Origin: Apophysomyces variabilis
Lineage: Eukaryota; Mucoromycota; Mucoromycetes; Mucorales; Mucoraceae
Assembly (NCBI GenBank): GCA_002749535.1
Contig: MZZL01000400.1
Span: 62,001 to 126,000, forward strand
Direction: 5' to 3'
Length of the DNA: 64,000 nt
The notes under the pieces were generated by a model. It was not told the origin of the DNA and ran no database searches. It saw only the letters and a list, made by a program, of their open reading frames with translations. This document shows, one piece after another, positions 26,105 to 38,205 of the stretch; the first letter of the stretch is position 1; every line of letters starts with the position of its first letter. The translations under genes and the position numbers were made by a program.

Positions 26105-27889
26105 TTAGATGGAAGAGGATGCTGTTTCTTTCGCCGGAACAAAAGTAACAACTCCCTTTGGACCCACTTCGGCATAATAGGTTGGCCTTCCATCTATCGA
26201 TTTTTCTGTAGCATAACCGGGGTGTCGACCTTTCTTTGGTGCATTGCGTCCCTCCACGACGGAAGCAACGGGAGCTGGGAATAAAGCAGATTGTTCAAAC
26301 AATTGGGTAGCTGAATCATTAACAGCTGCTAGTGCATTGAATCTGTAATGCATGGTTCAGGATGAGAAAATACGGAAATATTAGGATGCTTACAGTCTTG
26401 ATTTTTCAAATCCTGATTCAACTCTTGATGCCAAATAAAAGTCGCCCGGACCTCTGAGTTGCACGAAGTCCTATTAAAGAGTTAGCTTCAACAACTTCTC
26501 TGTTTTTAATCCTTACCGGAGCACCGACGACAAAATTTCGGAGGGCTTTTGCCATACCATCCAAATACTGGAGTTTAGGTTGAAGTGACGGACTGTCGAC
26601 GATATTCTTTACCACGCTGTACTTTCTCCATGGTGATCTGGGAGATGGGACAACGGGATTCTTAGGATGTAGTTTACTGGGCGTTGTACGTCTTTCCCAC
26701 ATAATCAGATTTCTTTTTATGAAATAAGTCAGTACGTCAGAATTACTGCTTCAGAAAAGAGGGTCAAAGCAGTTTTTGTACCTGGGATTTGCCAAGTATT
26801 CTTCTCCAGCGCCCAAAGAAAGGCGATATAATCCACCGTAATGCGAGATGGCAATGGTGCCGGGGCCACTGATAGTATGTACAATCTTGTTCACCAGACC
26901 CTTCGAGCTACACGTCAGTCTCGAATAGTCCTTCAGAATCAGCTACTCACTGTGTCTTTACCCTTGATACCGTCCACACCAAGCTCCATTGTGACCTTCT
27001 CCGTTTTGGCTAAGAATGCATCTCGACGTAGCACATACTTTGCACTGCCTCGGAGATTGACAATAGCGATCTCTCCCATTCTCTGTGGGGCAAGCAAAAG
27101 ATCACCAGCCGCATGTCTTGTATAAAACTTTCAATTCTCATGGTTATCCATTTGTTCCTCCATTGCCCTATTTCTTCTTCGCTTTACCTTTTGCTGGAAC
27201 ATTGGATCGCCAAGCAGCCTTTTACCAACAGCTCTGAGAGCTGTGCCATCCAGCGTCAGTTTAGAAGCAATCTATAAGAACATCATGGTAAGAACGCTAT
27301 GGCTAGAAAAAGAATGTTTCATCCTTTTTTGGTATAGTTGTACCTTGTTGGAAGCAGCAATGGCACTGCCGGTGGCTGCAGTAATTTCTGCATCAGGAGG
27401 CAGCTTTTTGGAGAATCCATTTTAAGAGGATGCTATCACTAGATTCTGTTATGGATGCCCTTACCTTGACCAAAAGAGCCGATCCTAATCAAAAAATAAT
27501 CTTCACATTTAGTTCTCGAGTCCCTATTGCTGTTATCCTACTGACCGACTCCTGATGAAACGATTTCAAATACTGGCTCCGTTTTATCTTCCGTCTCAAC
27601 GGCTGGCATAGTCTCGATAAGCATGCGTCTTTTATATACTGGAAACAACCGAGTCACTACCGTTACCTTTTCCCATGGAAGAGATGGTACTTCCGGATAC
27701 GCCCACCGATGTTTGCTGGAATGACTTTAATGAGCGGTCGACGGTAGGAACATCAGGTTGTGATTTAGACTCATTGAATGCAAGGCCCACGTAGGAACGA
27801 TGGGATGCTACACGTGCACAAGGAGACCATTCGCTGTATTGCAGGGCTCTTGCCAAGGGTGAAGTAACATTCAAAGCGCGTCGATACAT
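26105..27889 (-). CDS. AIM24: AIM24 family mitochondrial protein
   Basis: Ten minus-strand exons (27691-27889, 27542-27638, 27465-27484, 27344-27417, 27188-27271, 26951-27127, 26782-26900, 26517-26712, 26394-26470, 26105-26342) close in frame to 426 residues. AIM24 proteins are needed for normal mitochondrial inner-membrane organisation in yeast. The Arg-rich start (MYRRALNVTSPLARALQ) suits import. The beta-rich AIM24 core includes LLLAPQRMGEIAIVNLRG, GPGTIAISHYGGLYRLSLG, GEEYLANPRN and DFVQLRGPGDFYLASRV. The 20-nt exon 27465-27484 and the join to 27417 are forced by frame. That join uses a 3' site ending in TG instead of AG, where a single base (27419) separates it from a normal AG. Confidence 0.85.
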
Positions 27890-29327
27890 GGAAGAAACTT
27901 TTATTACTCTTTAAGTTGCAAAGTTTCCCTCGTGTCGACCTCTTCAAAGGAACAGCCTGCTGTGTGTGGGGGGAGGAAATCGATCAGAGCGGCTTAGCTT
28001 ATTACCGCTTAAATATCATTGGCTGCCAACGCACACCTGGCCATAAACCTAGTTGATTCCCGTGGCAGAGTCTGATACTCTTTCCAGGGGCATAAGTCAA
28101 TGCTAAAGTACAATATCATCAATGCCCTCCATGTTTCGGAAAATTTATGCGACTTCCTTTCTATTTAATGGAACGATCTGTTTTGCTGTATTTATGGACA
28201 AGAGGGTTCGCTTTACACATATGTTTGAGCTCTTTCTTTTTGTTTAACTTTCGCATCCTTGGCCTGATGAGAATGGATCACTGTCCAGATCTTTATGAAG
28301 GATACAAAGACATTTGCTAAGTTGATATCCTTAGCGATATCCTTTTCTTTCTTTAACTCACAGAATGACCACACACGAAGAAAAGATACTTACAATTCTG
28401 AAACCGATGCCGCTGCATAGCATGAATTATCGGATAGAAAGCTCAAAGCTAAACTTCTTTTCTGTTTTCGGTCCCGTATGCGCCACTGATACACACCTTA
28501 GCCCGATTCTCTGACCTTGATTTACAGTGGAGAGTTACAAGCACAAACCTAGGAGCAACTCACAAAACAATACTGACAATGTAGTCTAGATGGATATCAA
28601 AGCTAGTTGGTGAAAGTCTCATAGAAAACTGAAATAAAGCAATGGCAAAAAAGCCATCATATTTAGATCAGAAACGAGCAGTTCAAAGTACGTAATTCGG
28701 ATAATCAACACCAGCTGTCATGTTTGATGCGAAGCAGCAGCATGTAAAAGTAAGTGATCTGTAGTCTTAGTCCGCGTCAGATATCGTCGTTTAATTTTTT
28801 TATGCTGGTTCTACTTGCAATTGAATTTATAGTTCTGAAGGAATATTGCCGGTATTGATTTTTTCCAATGAATATGCGCATATTCATTGGAAAAAACCAA
28901 TATCATTGTACGTACCTTAAAAGGAAAAGACACAGGGGATCTCAGGTTTGTCGTCTTTCGGCGAGGGCGATCACTTCTGGAATTGATAAAGTTGGAGGAT
29001 GAACATTACCATCCTGGTCCGCATCTTCGACGTGAGGAAAATTAACCCAAATGACAGGTATTTAGTAAAATGCACGTCTTTAATTTTGGGCATCATTCAC
29101 TGTGTTCATCGAAAACAATCGGCTAGTGAGACCAGAATGAGTTGTTCCGCGCACTATGGACAATATCAGGCATTGTAATAAAATGACGTTTGCTATGGTG
29201 GACAAAAGATTGCTAGAGCAAAAGAAAACTAAATAGTATTGATGCGATGCGGCAGTTTGGTAGAGTTAGATTTGCGTTCTTTAGGCTTTACGATCTGTTC
29301 TGCTTTGTATAACAAATCAAGAAATAG
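27890..29327. other. Start of the accessory region; no gene supported
   Basis: About 1.4 kb upstream of AIM24. The only clear structure is the palindrome at 28853-28902. A short minus-strand coding-like run near 28940-29040 has no domain I can name. Confidence 0.4.
28853..28902. repeat. 50-bp near-perfect palindrome
   Basis: Two 25-base arms meet with no spacer at 28877/28878 (centre ATGCGCAT). The inner 19 base pairs each side are perfect (six T, then CCAATGAATATGC, against its complement). The only mismatch is 28858 against 28897. It could extrude as a cruciform, or fold as a hairpin if transcribed. No TIR-flanked element was seen around it. Confidence 0.85.
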
Positions 29328-29552
29328 TTAGCAACAATATTCACATTTGCTAATACTATTCCAGAATATATAATCTGTATATTGCTCTCTCGGGGCACTA
29401 ATGACGACAAATGGCAAAAGTTGTTCATCTCGCTCAGATTGTTGAAGTTGTTGCTCCCAAGCAATAGCAAGATTGAGTGGATTGAATGGACAAGCAGTAC
29501 TGATAATTCGCAAATGCGTTGTGGAATGACAGTGAGGACAGGTTCGTGGCAT
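29328..29552 (-). pseudogene. Zinc-knuckle relic of a transposon protein
   Basis: A short open frame contains the cluster TCPHCHSTTHLRIISTACPF, spacing C-x2-C-x4-H-x7-C. The same spacing occurs twice in the N-terminus of the intact Fanzor gene at 45.9-49.0 kb in this window. The rest of the frame is not recognisable, so I read it as a decayed 5' piece of a related mobile gene. The link is by motif spacing only. Confidence 0.4.
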
Positions 29553-29988
29553 ATGCGGCTACTAAGCTTTTATAAAGAAAAACAAGTAATTAGGAAGACA
29601 GAAGGCAAAGTTTTCAGAGCATAATATTTCCATATTAAGACTTTTAAACGGTCTTTTATGCTGTCACATTTGATCACATCGATGGGGCTGTGTTGTCATA
29701 TATAGGTTTTAACCAGTGTGTTTTGCTTTTCATCTATCGAGATTTATTCTTGCTACTTAGCAGATCATTACCTATCTAGAACATTTGTACTGCAAAAGTA
29801 GTTCCATAGTCCAACTCACCTAAATAGTTTTCATCCGCGTCAGAAAAACTCGCTTCACTGTTGTTACAGTGTGCAGGATACCATAGCATATCCTAGAAAA
29901 AACCGCGTAGATTAGCGAGATTTGAGAATTACTCTGCTGCTAAAACACTGTATCGCACAAGCCATCATGAGACCAGGGCACCAAAAAG

Positions 29989-30924
29989 TGTAACAAATGC
30001 GAGCACCACTTTTAAAGTAAGGCAGGCAAGCAGTCCCACGCTACAGGACGGCTAACCAGTTGGTAAACTTACCTTGGCCGCAGAATCCATTCAACACCAT
30101 GGTGACTCTAGCATAACGAATCAGACCAGGCTAATGTTGGATAACCCTACAACACCAATTCTATGAGAGGACCCCATAGTCTTGGCTGGCCAAGGTGCCA
30201 ATACTCGGCAAGGTACCAGAAAGAAAGCGTAACAAATGCGAGCACCACTTTTAAAGTAAGGCAGGCAAGCAGTCCCACGCTACAGGACGGCTAACCAGTT
30301 GGTAAACTTACCTTGGCCGCAGAATCCATTCAACACCATGGTGACTCTAGCATAACGAATCAGACCAGGCTAATGTTGGATAACCCTACAACACCAATTC
30401 TATGAGAGGACCCCATAGTCTTGGCTGGCCAAGGTGCCAATACTCGGCAAGGTACCAGAAAGAAAGCGTAACAAATGCGAGCACCACTTTTAAAGTAAGG
30501 CAGGCAAGCAGTCCCACGCTACAGGACGGCTAACCAGTTGGTAAACTTACCTTGGCCGCAGAATCCATTCAACACCATGGTGACTCTAGCATAACGAATC
30601 AGACCAGGCTAATGTTGGATAACCCTACAACACCAATTCTATGAGAGGACCCCATAGTCTTGGCTGGCCAAGGTGCCAATACTCGGCAAGGTACCAGAAA
30701 GAAAGCGTAACAAATGCGAGCACCACTTTTAAAGTAAGGCAGGCAAGCAGTCCCACGCTACAGGACGGCTAACCAGGTGGTAAACTTATCTTGACCGCAG
30801 AATCCATTCAACACCATGGTGACTCTAGCATAACGAATCAGACCAGGCTAATGTTGGATGACCCTACAACACCAATTCTATGAGAAGACCCCATAGTCTT
30901 GGCTGGCCAAGGTGCCAATACTCG
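29989..30924. repeat. Tandem array, about 3.9 copies of a 239-bp unit
   Basis: The 17-mer taacaaatgcgagcacc recurs at 29991, 30230, 30469 and 30708, a period of exactly 239 bp. Copies 1 to 3 look identical by eye. Copy 4 carries a handful of substitutions and stops at 30924. The unit contains a palindromic CACCATGGTG and small hairpins (CTTGG/CCAAG and GGTAA/TTACC). No open frame runs through all units, so this is a minisatellite rather than a protein repeat. Confidence 0.95.
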
Positions 30925-31329
30925 CCAACTGCTTTGAATTCCCAAAAGTCTCACATGGATTTGAGGGCAAAGGAATATGCGAATCTTCGCTGTTGGGAAT
31001 GCCATGAATTCTCATGTACTAAGCCACAGGAATATATTCAGCCAATTACCTACTTTGTTGCAGACCTATCTTTTTACCTATTTGTCTGCGAGTTTCTACT
31101 GTATTTTTTGTTTGAGAGAAACGAGCGAAGGAAAAGGGGAAAGAAGGCAAACGGGAGGAAGAGGAAGGACAATCTATGAATTTACTATCCTGGGATAATG
31201 ATGCTACGTTGTCCGTCGATCTACTGGCTCACTAAAAAAAGACGATTCCCTTTTTGCTTTAAATGGAAAGCCAAACTATTCACCATGCTCCATCGGATCG
31301 CGTATGAAATCAGAAGTTTTTGCGGTTCT

Positions 31330-34300
31330 TCGTATTAGATCCAGTGGCAAACGATGCGCATCCCGGGTTCATGCATAATGAACCTCCATTGAGGTTAAAG
31401 GTCTTCCACTTGCCGTCAATATAACGTCTACCTTTAGACGTTACAACAGGTTAAAAACAGACGGAGCATGTCTGGATGTCCGGAATTTATCCGTCATCAC
31501 AACGCTAGTGTAACGACGATGTCTTTCTGATCTGTGCACCACCTCTTCTTGAATATCCGCCTATCCACGACCTAGACCGCTGCCCAGCTTTCTGATGCAA
31601 ATAACAGTGGAATGCTTATCAGCACCACTCACGAATCGACGTTCAATCGAGGGGAATTTGTTATATATGATACTTCTGAAGTGATTGATCGTATTTCTTT
31701 CTTTCCGAGATCTCTTTGATTGATAAAATTCTCTAAGGATCTTGCGACTCTCCACTGCCACCTGCTCCTTACAATTAGGGATTGGTGACATAATGCGCAC
31801 AATCAAACCATGCGTTTACCTGATGGCATCTCCAGATCTCACTTGAACTTGTAGCAAGAGTGGGCCGAATTTTTGCTGAGCTTGGTTTCGGCGTTCTTGA
31901 CATCTGGCTTCAGGGCCTAGAGAGGGAACATTAATATAAGTATGCGAATATAACCAGCAAAATATACCTTCTGGCGCTTCTGGCGCTTTCTCTTTTTTCG
32001 ATATTTTCTAACAAGCCCTGACTGGTTAAGTTTTTAAGCAGTAGTGCGTAGGCACTTCGGCGATACGGTGTTCATCATCTGCTCTGCTGGCTCTCTCATC
32101 GTTTGTTCATGTTCTGCCTTTTTATTAAGAGACGAAGAATTGTTGTATGTTTCAATTATCTGCAAACATTGCTGTTTGGACAAAGAGACAGTTGTAGACA
32201 TTGTGACAAGACCATAATCCTTGCCCCCGAAAGAGACTTCTTTGCCACTTGCTTCCATGCTGTGTATGAAACTCTGAAGATCAATGTACTCTTCATCCTC
32301 TCGCAAGCCGGATATTGGCTATTTGGTGGATTGTACCATATTTCTTCTTTGGCTTCTTATTTTTGGGATCCGTTTGGGCTTTCTAGAAATATGGAAGGTA
32401 GTTACTATAGTGATCGGCACTTCTTTTCTTTCCACGTACCTCCCAAAGGGTGTATCTTTGGTTACGCATATCTTTCAAAGTCAGTCTTGTCGAGTTTACC
32501 TGAAACTAAGTGGTTGCCCGAGACTTTTTGAGAGCCTTTAGTTAATTGGATAACCTCCGTTTATCGTGACAGGAGACAAAAGAACGCCTTTCTTTGAACT
32601 CCTGCAGCTGTTTTACCGCTCTTCGTAAAGAACTGTTCTCGGATCGAAGCTGTTTCTCCAAATCCTTTATCTTCCTATCATAAGTTTCCAGCTCCTGCTG
32701 GATAGCTGACGGAACTGTGTTTGGCTTCGTCTCTTTTCGACGCAGTTTTTGTAGGTGCTTTTTCTTTGTAGTTTCTTGCTTTCTTCTTTCTTATGTCATA
32801 ATAGGGAATAGCTGGTTTAATCGTTTCTTGCAGAACGCCTTGCAAATGAATCATTCCGTGATTGCTCACAATAATATGATTGTCAAAATCCAAACCGTAA
32901 GAGCTGCAGATATCTTGTATCTTTTCTGTATCCAAGAACGATCCCAGAGTCTCGCTCTTCCTGTGTACCGCCATATCAGCCGACGATATCGCCTGGATCA
33001 CTGCCATTTAGCGTATACGCGGAACCTCCAATGGTAGTAGTCATCACCCGGTAAAAACAGTAGGATCCACTGCTAACGAATGGATGTGTGCAGGGCTGAT
33101 TACAGGGAATATCTTCATTGTAAAGTCCGTATAACCGGCGACGCGTTCACTGTGTTGGCAAGAACAAGGGTGATTCTTTTTTCTCCTTTTTTTCTTCTGC
33201 CCGACGGTCTGTCATCTCCTTATATTTTGCTTCTCGCTTTGGTGCAAGATGCGTTCGCAGATAAACAAGCATCAATTGATTTAAAGGACGACTATAGACA
33301 CGCCCATGCCATATATTTTGGATGTTCGTAGCTAATTGACGAAGTTTCTCCATAAGCGTTAAACTCAAACCAGCAGGAAAAGGAAAGCCAGGTTGATGCG
33401 ATGGTAATAGCTTGTTCCACGCAGGAAGCCTTGCTGCAGAAGTAGCAGTAAGCCTCTGACTAAACAAGCACATATGCAGGAACTGCAAGTGCTCATGGGT
33501 AGTCATCTTATGGAAATCGCCATTGTTTCCCAGTTTGTCTAAATTGCGTGGCAGAGGTGCTACAAGTATTGTACTACTATTACAAAGGCCATTGTCTAGA
33601 TTATTTGTTGCGTACTCAGTAAAAATTGTCCATTTTTGGATACGAGAAGATCAGATTCAAGATATCTCAACTCCGCTAGTTTTCTCCACAGTGATGCCTT
33701 TGTTTGTAATCTCATGCATAAGAGCGTTGACAACCGTCATCATATCAACTGCATAGTCCGTTAATTGCATAGCAGTAGCAGCCATCTTTTCTTGAAAAGT
33801 CTGACGATCATCTGCAAGAAAGGTCATCTCTCATATCTTTTCCCCATCGTCGGTCGAGTACGTAGCCGTTCAATTTCGATTTCTTCTTTAGTTTGAACCT
33901 CCTTTCTCTCATGCTCTTCTTGTAATTGTTTAAATTTATTTTCTGCTACTAATCTTTGATCAGGGAATGAGCATGCCACGTATAAAAACCAATCTTTATG
34001 AACGTCATGCCCTTGACCGACGGTGTTTCTGACCGTTCGTAAGAAAAACCCTCCCAACTTGTCAACTTGCTCAAATAAACCTCGGGGAACACGTTCACCA
34101 ATGTTTATTTCATAAATTCTGTTCCATGACGAATTCTCCAGCGTCTGTTTTCTTTTAACCATTGACTTTAATCGCTTATCGATCTCATTCGACAACATTT
34201 GCTCGACAGCCAACTGTAACGCCTTTTTTGCCTCTTCTATGGATGTCTTTTTCTGTTTCGGTTGCTTTTTGTGTTCGCCAGACCCTGACCAGTCTGGTAG

Positions 34301-34340
34301 GGGGACCTTTTCTGCTGATACGAAGATTTTCCTTCTCAGA
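31330..34340 (-). pseudogene. Decayed Fanzor (TnpB-like nuclease) gene
   Basis: Minus-strand coding pieces, broken by stops and frame changes, line up in order: a coiled segment (33824-34260), a long piece with THEHLQFLHMCLFSQRL (33147-33570), FPVISPAHIHSLAVDPTVF (about 33045-33120), a piece ending IPYYDIRKKKARNYKEK (32678-33007), one with VSFGGKDYGLVTMSTTVSL (32034-32306), then a C-terminal part. That part has, across frames, DKFRTSR, TCSVCF, VTSKGRRYIDGKWKTFNLNG and SLCMNPGC. This fits the TnpB/Fanzor end: RuvC-II acidic motif D-E-x-R-T-S followed by a CxxC...CxxxxC zinc ribbon. The RuvC-II glutamate position is lysine (DKFRTS, about 31475-31495), so the copy is dead as well as broken. The subfamily differs from the intact gene at 46 kb. 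Confidence 0.5.
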
Positions 34341-34805
34341 CATATGAAAGAAGATGTCTAGCGTGGTGCATTAGACATATGACATCCTAATATGCTTAAA
34401 GACACTTACGATATGTTTAAAGAAATGAAAGAAATTTGTCGTTTACTGTATATCTGCAATAATTTTATGATTCTGACATTCACAGTCAATCCTTATCTAC
34501 TCCAAGGCGTCCGTTCTGAGAAATAACTTGAAATAAACAAGGGTTAAATTATCAAGAGTTGTACCAGTGTTTGTGTACCAGAACAAAGAATACGCAAGCG
34601 TAACAAACGAGCTTATTTTTGAATTCCCCCTAATTCGCTTGCCGTTTCGCATACTATGCTTCTTTTAAAATCTTAACTTTACATGGTTGCTCCGCATGAT
34701 ACCTGTGATATGAGGATATATGGAGACGGATAAAATCTTTCGAGATTGTTGTACATGTTTATTTCACTTAAGCTGATTATTTCAGAAAAGACCCATACAC
34801 GGTGA

Positions 34806-35797
34806 CGAAACTACCGCCACATACCGATCTATCTATGTCATGAACAAGGAATACCTTGGTAAGCAGAAAAAAAGCAATACGTATTGCAAGATGTAGTTTA
34901 TTTTAATCAGCTTTTACAGGTGATGTGGTCAGAAGAATCACTAAATATTTGCCAGCATATCATGTGCTTATTGAAAAATTCATTGGATATGCAAGGAAAT
35001 CTCTTGGCCCTTAGGACTCCGATACCCGAGCTAGACTTCTACAGAGCATGATCGATAAACTGAAGGAAAGGTCTTTGACAAGCAAGGTTTTTGTATCAAC
35101 AAGTTCTTCTGCGTCGCAATTGTTTTCTGAACGGGATAGCCGTAAAGAAAGCAAGATTCTCCGAAAATTGGTAGGCGTCGAAGGGACAACGCACGGTAAG
35201 GCAAAAACTAAGACAATAAATAAAAAAAGACATTGATATTTTCTTTTCGTGTACACTTGATTTCTTATATTGGCACAATGAAAAAGGATATCTGCCTGGT
35301 ATCTCTCGATTTTGGTAGTCTATTGACCAATTCTACTGATGTACGAAACTTGATCAGGTAATGCAAATCAGATAATTAGGACTGGAACGGGGACCAAAAT
35401 TCTTTATATTTTGCTTTTATTAGAGATTATACAAGGTTAAAAAAAAAATAGTCGTAGACAACTTGCCAACTAAGCACGAATTGCAAGTGTTTGTAACGAG
35501 AGAAAATATTGCAAGAGGCTGGATTACACCTTCCTGAGGACAGGGAGGACCATTTCACGCAAATGGTCCGCATGCCTACGGAGATCACTGTTCTGTACGG
35601 ATATGCAACTACAGGATAAACAGATTCCTATGATTCTGGGTGCTAAAGAGCAAGTAACGAAGCAAAAGCAGTTGTTGGGAAAGCTAATTCCTCGGTTGCT
35701 CGTTCTGGAACCTAAAGCTTTTTGTCTTGTTGTTGACAATAAGTCTAACGAACAAGACTACTTCATGTCTGATACTGATAGCAGTCAATTGCCTTAA
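34806..35797 (+). pseudogene. Unrecognised coding-like segments, perhaps a broken gene
   Basis: Plus-strand pieces with protein-like composition follow each other: AYHVLIEKFIGYARKSL (after a possible intron at 34859-34919), a Ser/Lys-rich piece with VFVSTSSSASQLFSERDSR (35048-35203), VSLDFGSLLTNSTDVRNLIR (35290-35360), KHELQVFVTRENIARGWITP (35470-35530) and KQKQLLGKLIPRLLVLEPKA (35660-35720). Stops and a homopolymer of ten A (35440-35449) separate them, and I could not close a frame. I do not recognise the family. It may be a genuine spliced gene with sequence errors or a relic. Confidence 0.3.
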
Positions 35798-36265
35798 TAA
35801 AATTTCGATTTGTATTGTGATCGATTGAATCGCTGTATGTTATAATTCTAAAAAGAAGAAGCGCGTTTCTGCATGTTGATTGAATCGATCAAACTGGTGA
35901 GAATTATAGTAAACCACATCATCACAGCCTTAAGCTGTGGAATAGACAATCCCGCTATAATTATTGTTACACTGACGTCATGAGGTGTCTTCTGTCTTTT
36001 TTGAAGAGACCAACCCGCAGTCGTTTGAAATCGTCCAAATTTCTATACTCACAAAAAAATCGCGGTTATTTTTTCATTTCGACAGTGCTAAGCTATGTCC
36101 TCAGTAAGACAACACTGTCCAAAAAGAAAAACATAGGACGCACATATGGACGTTGATATTATGGAATACTTAGTCATCATCATTACGAGCGCATCCGGAT
36201 AGACTTAGAAAATTGATGGAATTTACTCAGCTGAGGTAAATGCACAAGCTTTTGGGTTACCAAGC

Positions 36266-37279
36266 ATGTTAGGAGAGTTGACACAGTACATAACCAGTGA
36301 AAGAGAAGCCGCGCAGCTACTTCGCAATTCTGATTGGGATCTCAATGTTGCACTTAACTCGTTTTATGAATCACCGAGACACGTAGCCACGTCGAACTTG
36401 CGAACTTCACAAATCCAAAAGATGTTCGAGAAATATGAAGGTAAGAGAGATAGAATATGTAAACCAAAGAAAACAAGAGGATATCAGTATAAAATAAATA
36501 TTGTTGCATAGATCCTGATGAAAAAGATACAATTACTGTGGAGGGTTGTATGTCACTATGCGAAGATCTCGGCATCGATCCGACAACTATCGAATTTCTG
36601 ATCATCTCCCATCGTTTGGGAGCCGAGCGTATGGGAGAATTTAAACGTGAAAATTTTTGTAATGGCTGTATCAAGCTTGGATGTGACAGTATAGAGAAAC
36701 TACGAAATGCTGTTGGACAACTGCGAGCGGACATTAACAGCGAGGAAAACTTTCATACCCTATATAACTATGCATTTCTCTTTGGTAGACAAGCAGGACA
36801 GAAAAGTCTCTGTAAGTGAAGAACAAAGGCAGACAATAGCACATAACTAAATTGGTGGGTATATAAGCATTGATTGCTGCGGTTGAATTGTGGCGATTGT
36901 TGCTCAGTGATCGGTGTCCGTTCCTTGAAAAATGGATACACTTTTTAGAAGTAAGTACAAGATCGCATCTCTGTCTTGTACGTTGCTGTTGACATTCGTT
37001 TTAAGAACAATCATGGGAAAGCTATATCGCGTGATACCTGGAACTTGGTAAGAAATCCTTTCCATAAATGGCTTTTTATTTAAGCGCCGTTCCATTTTAT
37101 CGTCTAGTTCTATGATTTTGCGAATCAACCTAATTTCAACCTGGAAACTCATGATGCGGAAGGTGCCTGGCCAATTCTTATTGATGAAGTACGAGTATCA
37201 TTGCTTGAAATAACTACTTCTTATCTGACAATTTCCAACTTCTTAGTTTGTAGAATATTTGAAGAAAGAGAGCGAATAA
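36266..37279 (+). CDS. DCN1: DCN1-like protein, cullin neddylation E3 cofactor
   Basis: Exons 36266-36440, 36512-36811, 36868-36950, 37006-37047, 37108-37188 and 37247-37279 encode 237 residues. DCN1 binds the NEDD8 E2 and cullins and promotes cullin neddylation. An N-terminal UBA-like segment (ITSEREAAQLLRNSDWDLNV) is followed by the PONY domain with IQKMFEKYEDPDEKDTITVEG, YNYAFLFGRQAGQKSL and AVELWRLLLSDRCPFLEKW. The C-terminal hallmark is TWNLFYDFANQP ... DAEGAWPILIDEFVEYLKK. The start at 36266 is the first Met in frame; a small upstream exon cannot be excluded. It is the only clear housekeeping gene inside the transposon-rich stretch. Confidence 0.9.
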
Positions 37280-37839
37280 GGAGGAATTCAAATCAACGTG
37301 ATGTATACATCATTTGACACCAAAGTAATAGGGCTCAAAGCAAAAGAAGAAAAAAAGAATAAGACAATAAAATGATACCCGAGACTTTGTATAAATGACT
37401 TGTTGAATTCAAGTTCATACTTGTTGCCCTGCTATTTCTTTTCGTTTTCGATAAGAAATTAACATATATATACGATGAGAATGGTCAAAACGACATTTTC
37501 AGTGCTCCTTTGCTTAACCTTGGCGTTACATGTCGTGCCTAATCTTAAATGATACTTTCAGGATATGTTGTGGTATAGGTCTTGGCGTTTTAATACGTTA
37601 TATAGAGCGCACCAGAGCTATTCTCTCGGCATTTCTTCTTGTATCATAATTAAACCGAAAATCTATTGTAATGAGCATTCAATGTTTATACGAATATGGA
37701 AATGGAACTGGTGTCGACATGCGTAGCAGGCACGAGCGTATCGATCATGTTGCTGATGAGGAACAGTATTGCCTTGAATTATTGAGCTCCTACACATGGT
37801 ACTTGGTCACATTGACTCAGCAAGTAAGACAATGAACCA

Positions 37840-38205
37840 GAAGATAGTGTAAAAGATGACGCTAAAGGTGATATTAGAGAAGCACTGAATAAGCGTAACG
37901 ATACGCTCTACACAAATCAGGACAAAGTGACACTTTCAAGCCATTGTTCGGAGACGTCTGAGCGCTTCTGCTGCTGCAAAACAGTTAGGGGTCCACGTTC
38001 GTACGGCACAAAGATGCGCTTAACAGTATGGAAAAAACACCTGATACCGTTTTTCCAGAAACACCGACAAGCTGGTCATCAAAATTTTCTTGATAAGGAG
38101 AATAAAAAGAGCATTCTATATTCCATTAATGCGAATCCGGCAGCAGTCTTGGAACAGATGAGGAACAATCGAGTCAATTCTCGTTCATCCTTCAAATTCC
38201 AGTGA
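37840..38205 (+). pseudogene. Tc1-like transposase relic
   Basis: Pieces in two shifted frames read as the N-terminal helix-turn-helix part of a Tc1/IS630-type transposase: IVRRRLSASAAAKQLGVHVR with TAQR, then AGHQNFLDKENKKSILYSIN and ANPAAVLEQM. The intact element at 42.3 kb has the equivalent region (GSTIAEAARKAGIKYSAAYN). No catalytic DDE part follows. The frame breaks and the missing C-terminal two thirds make it a dead fragment of a different subfamily. Confidence 0.5.

Noticed and set aside
29989..30924. CRISPR array as an explanation of the tandem repeats
   Set aside because: Repeats are contiguous 239-bp units without unique spacers, in a eukaryotic genome.
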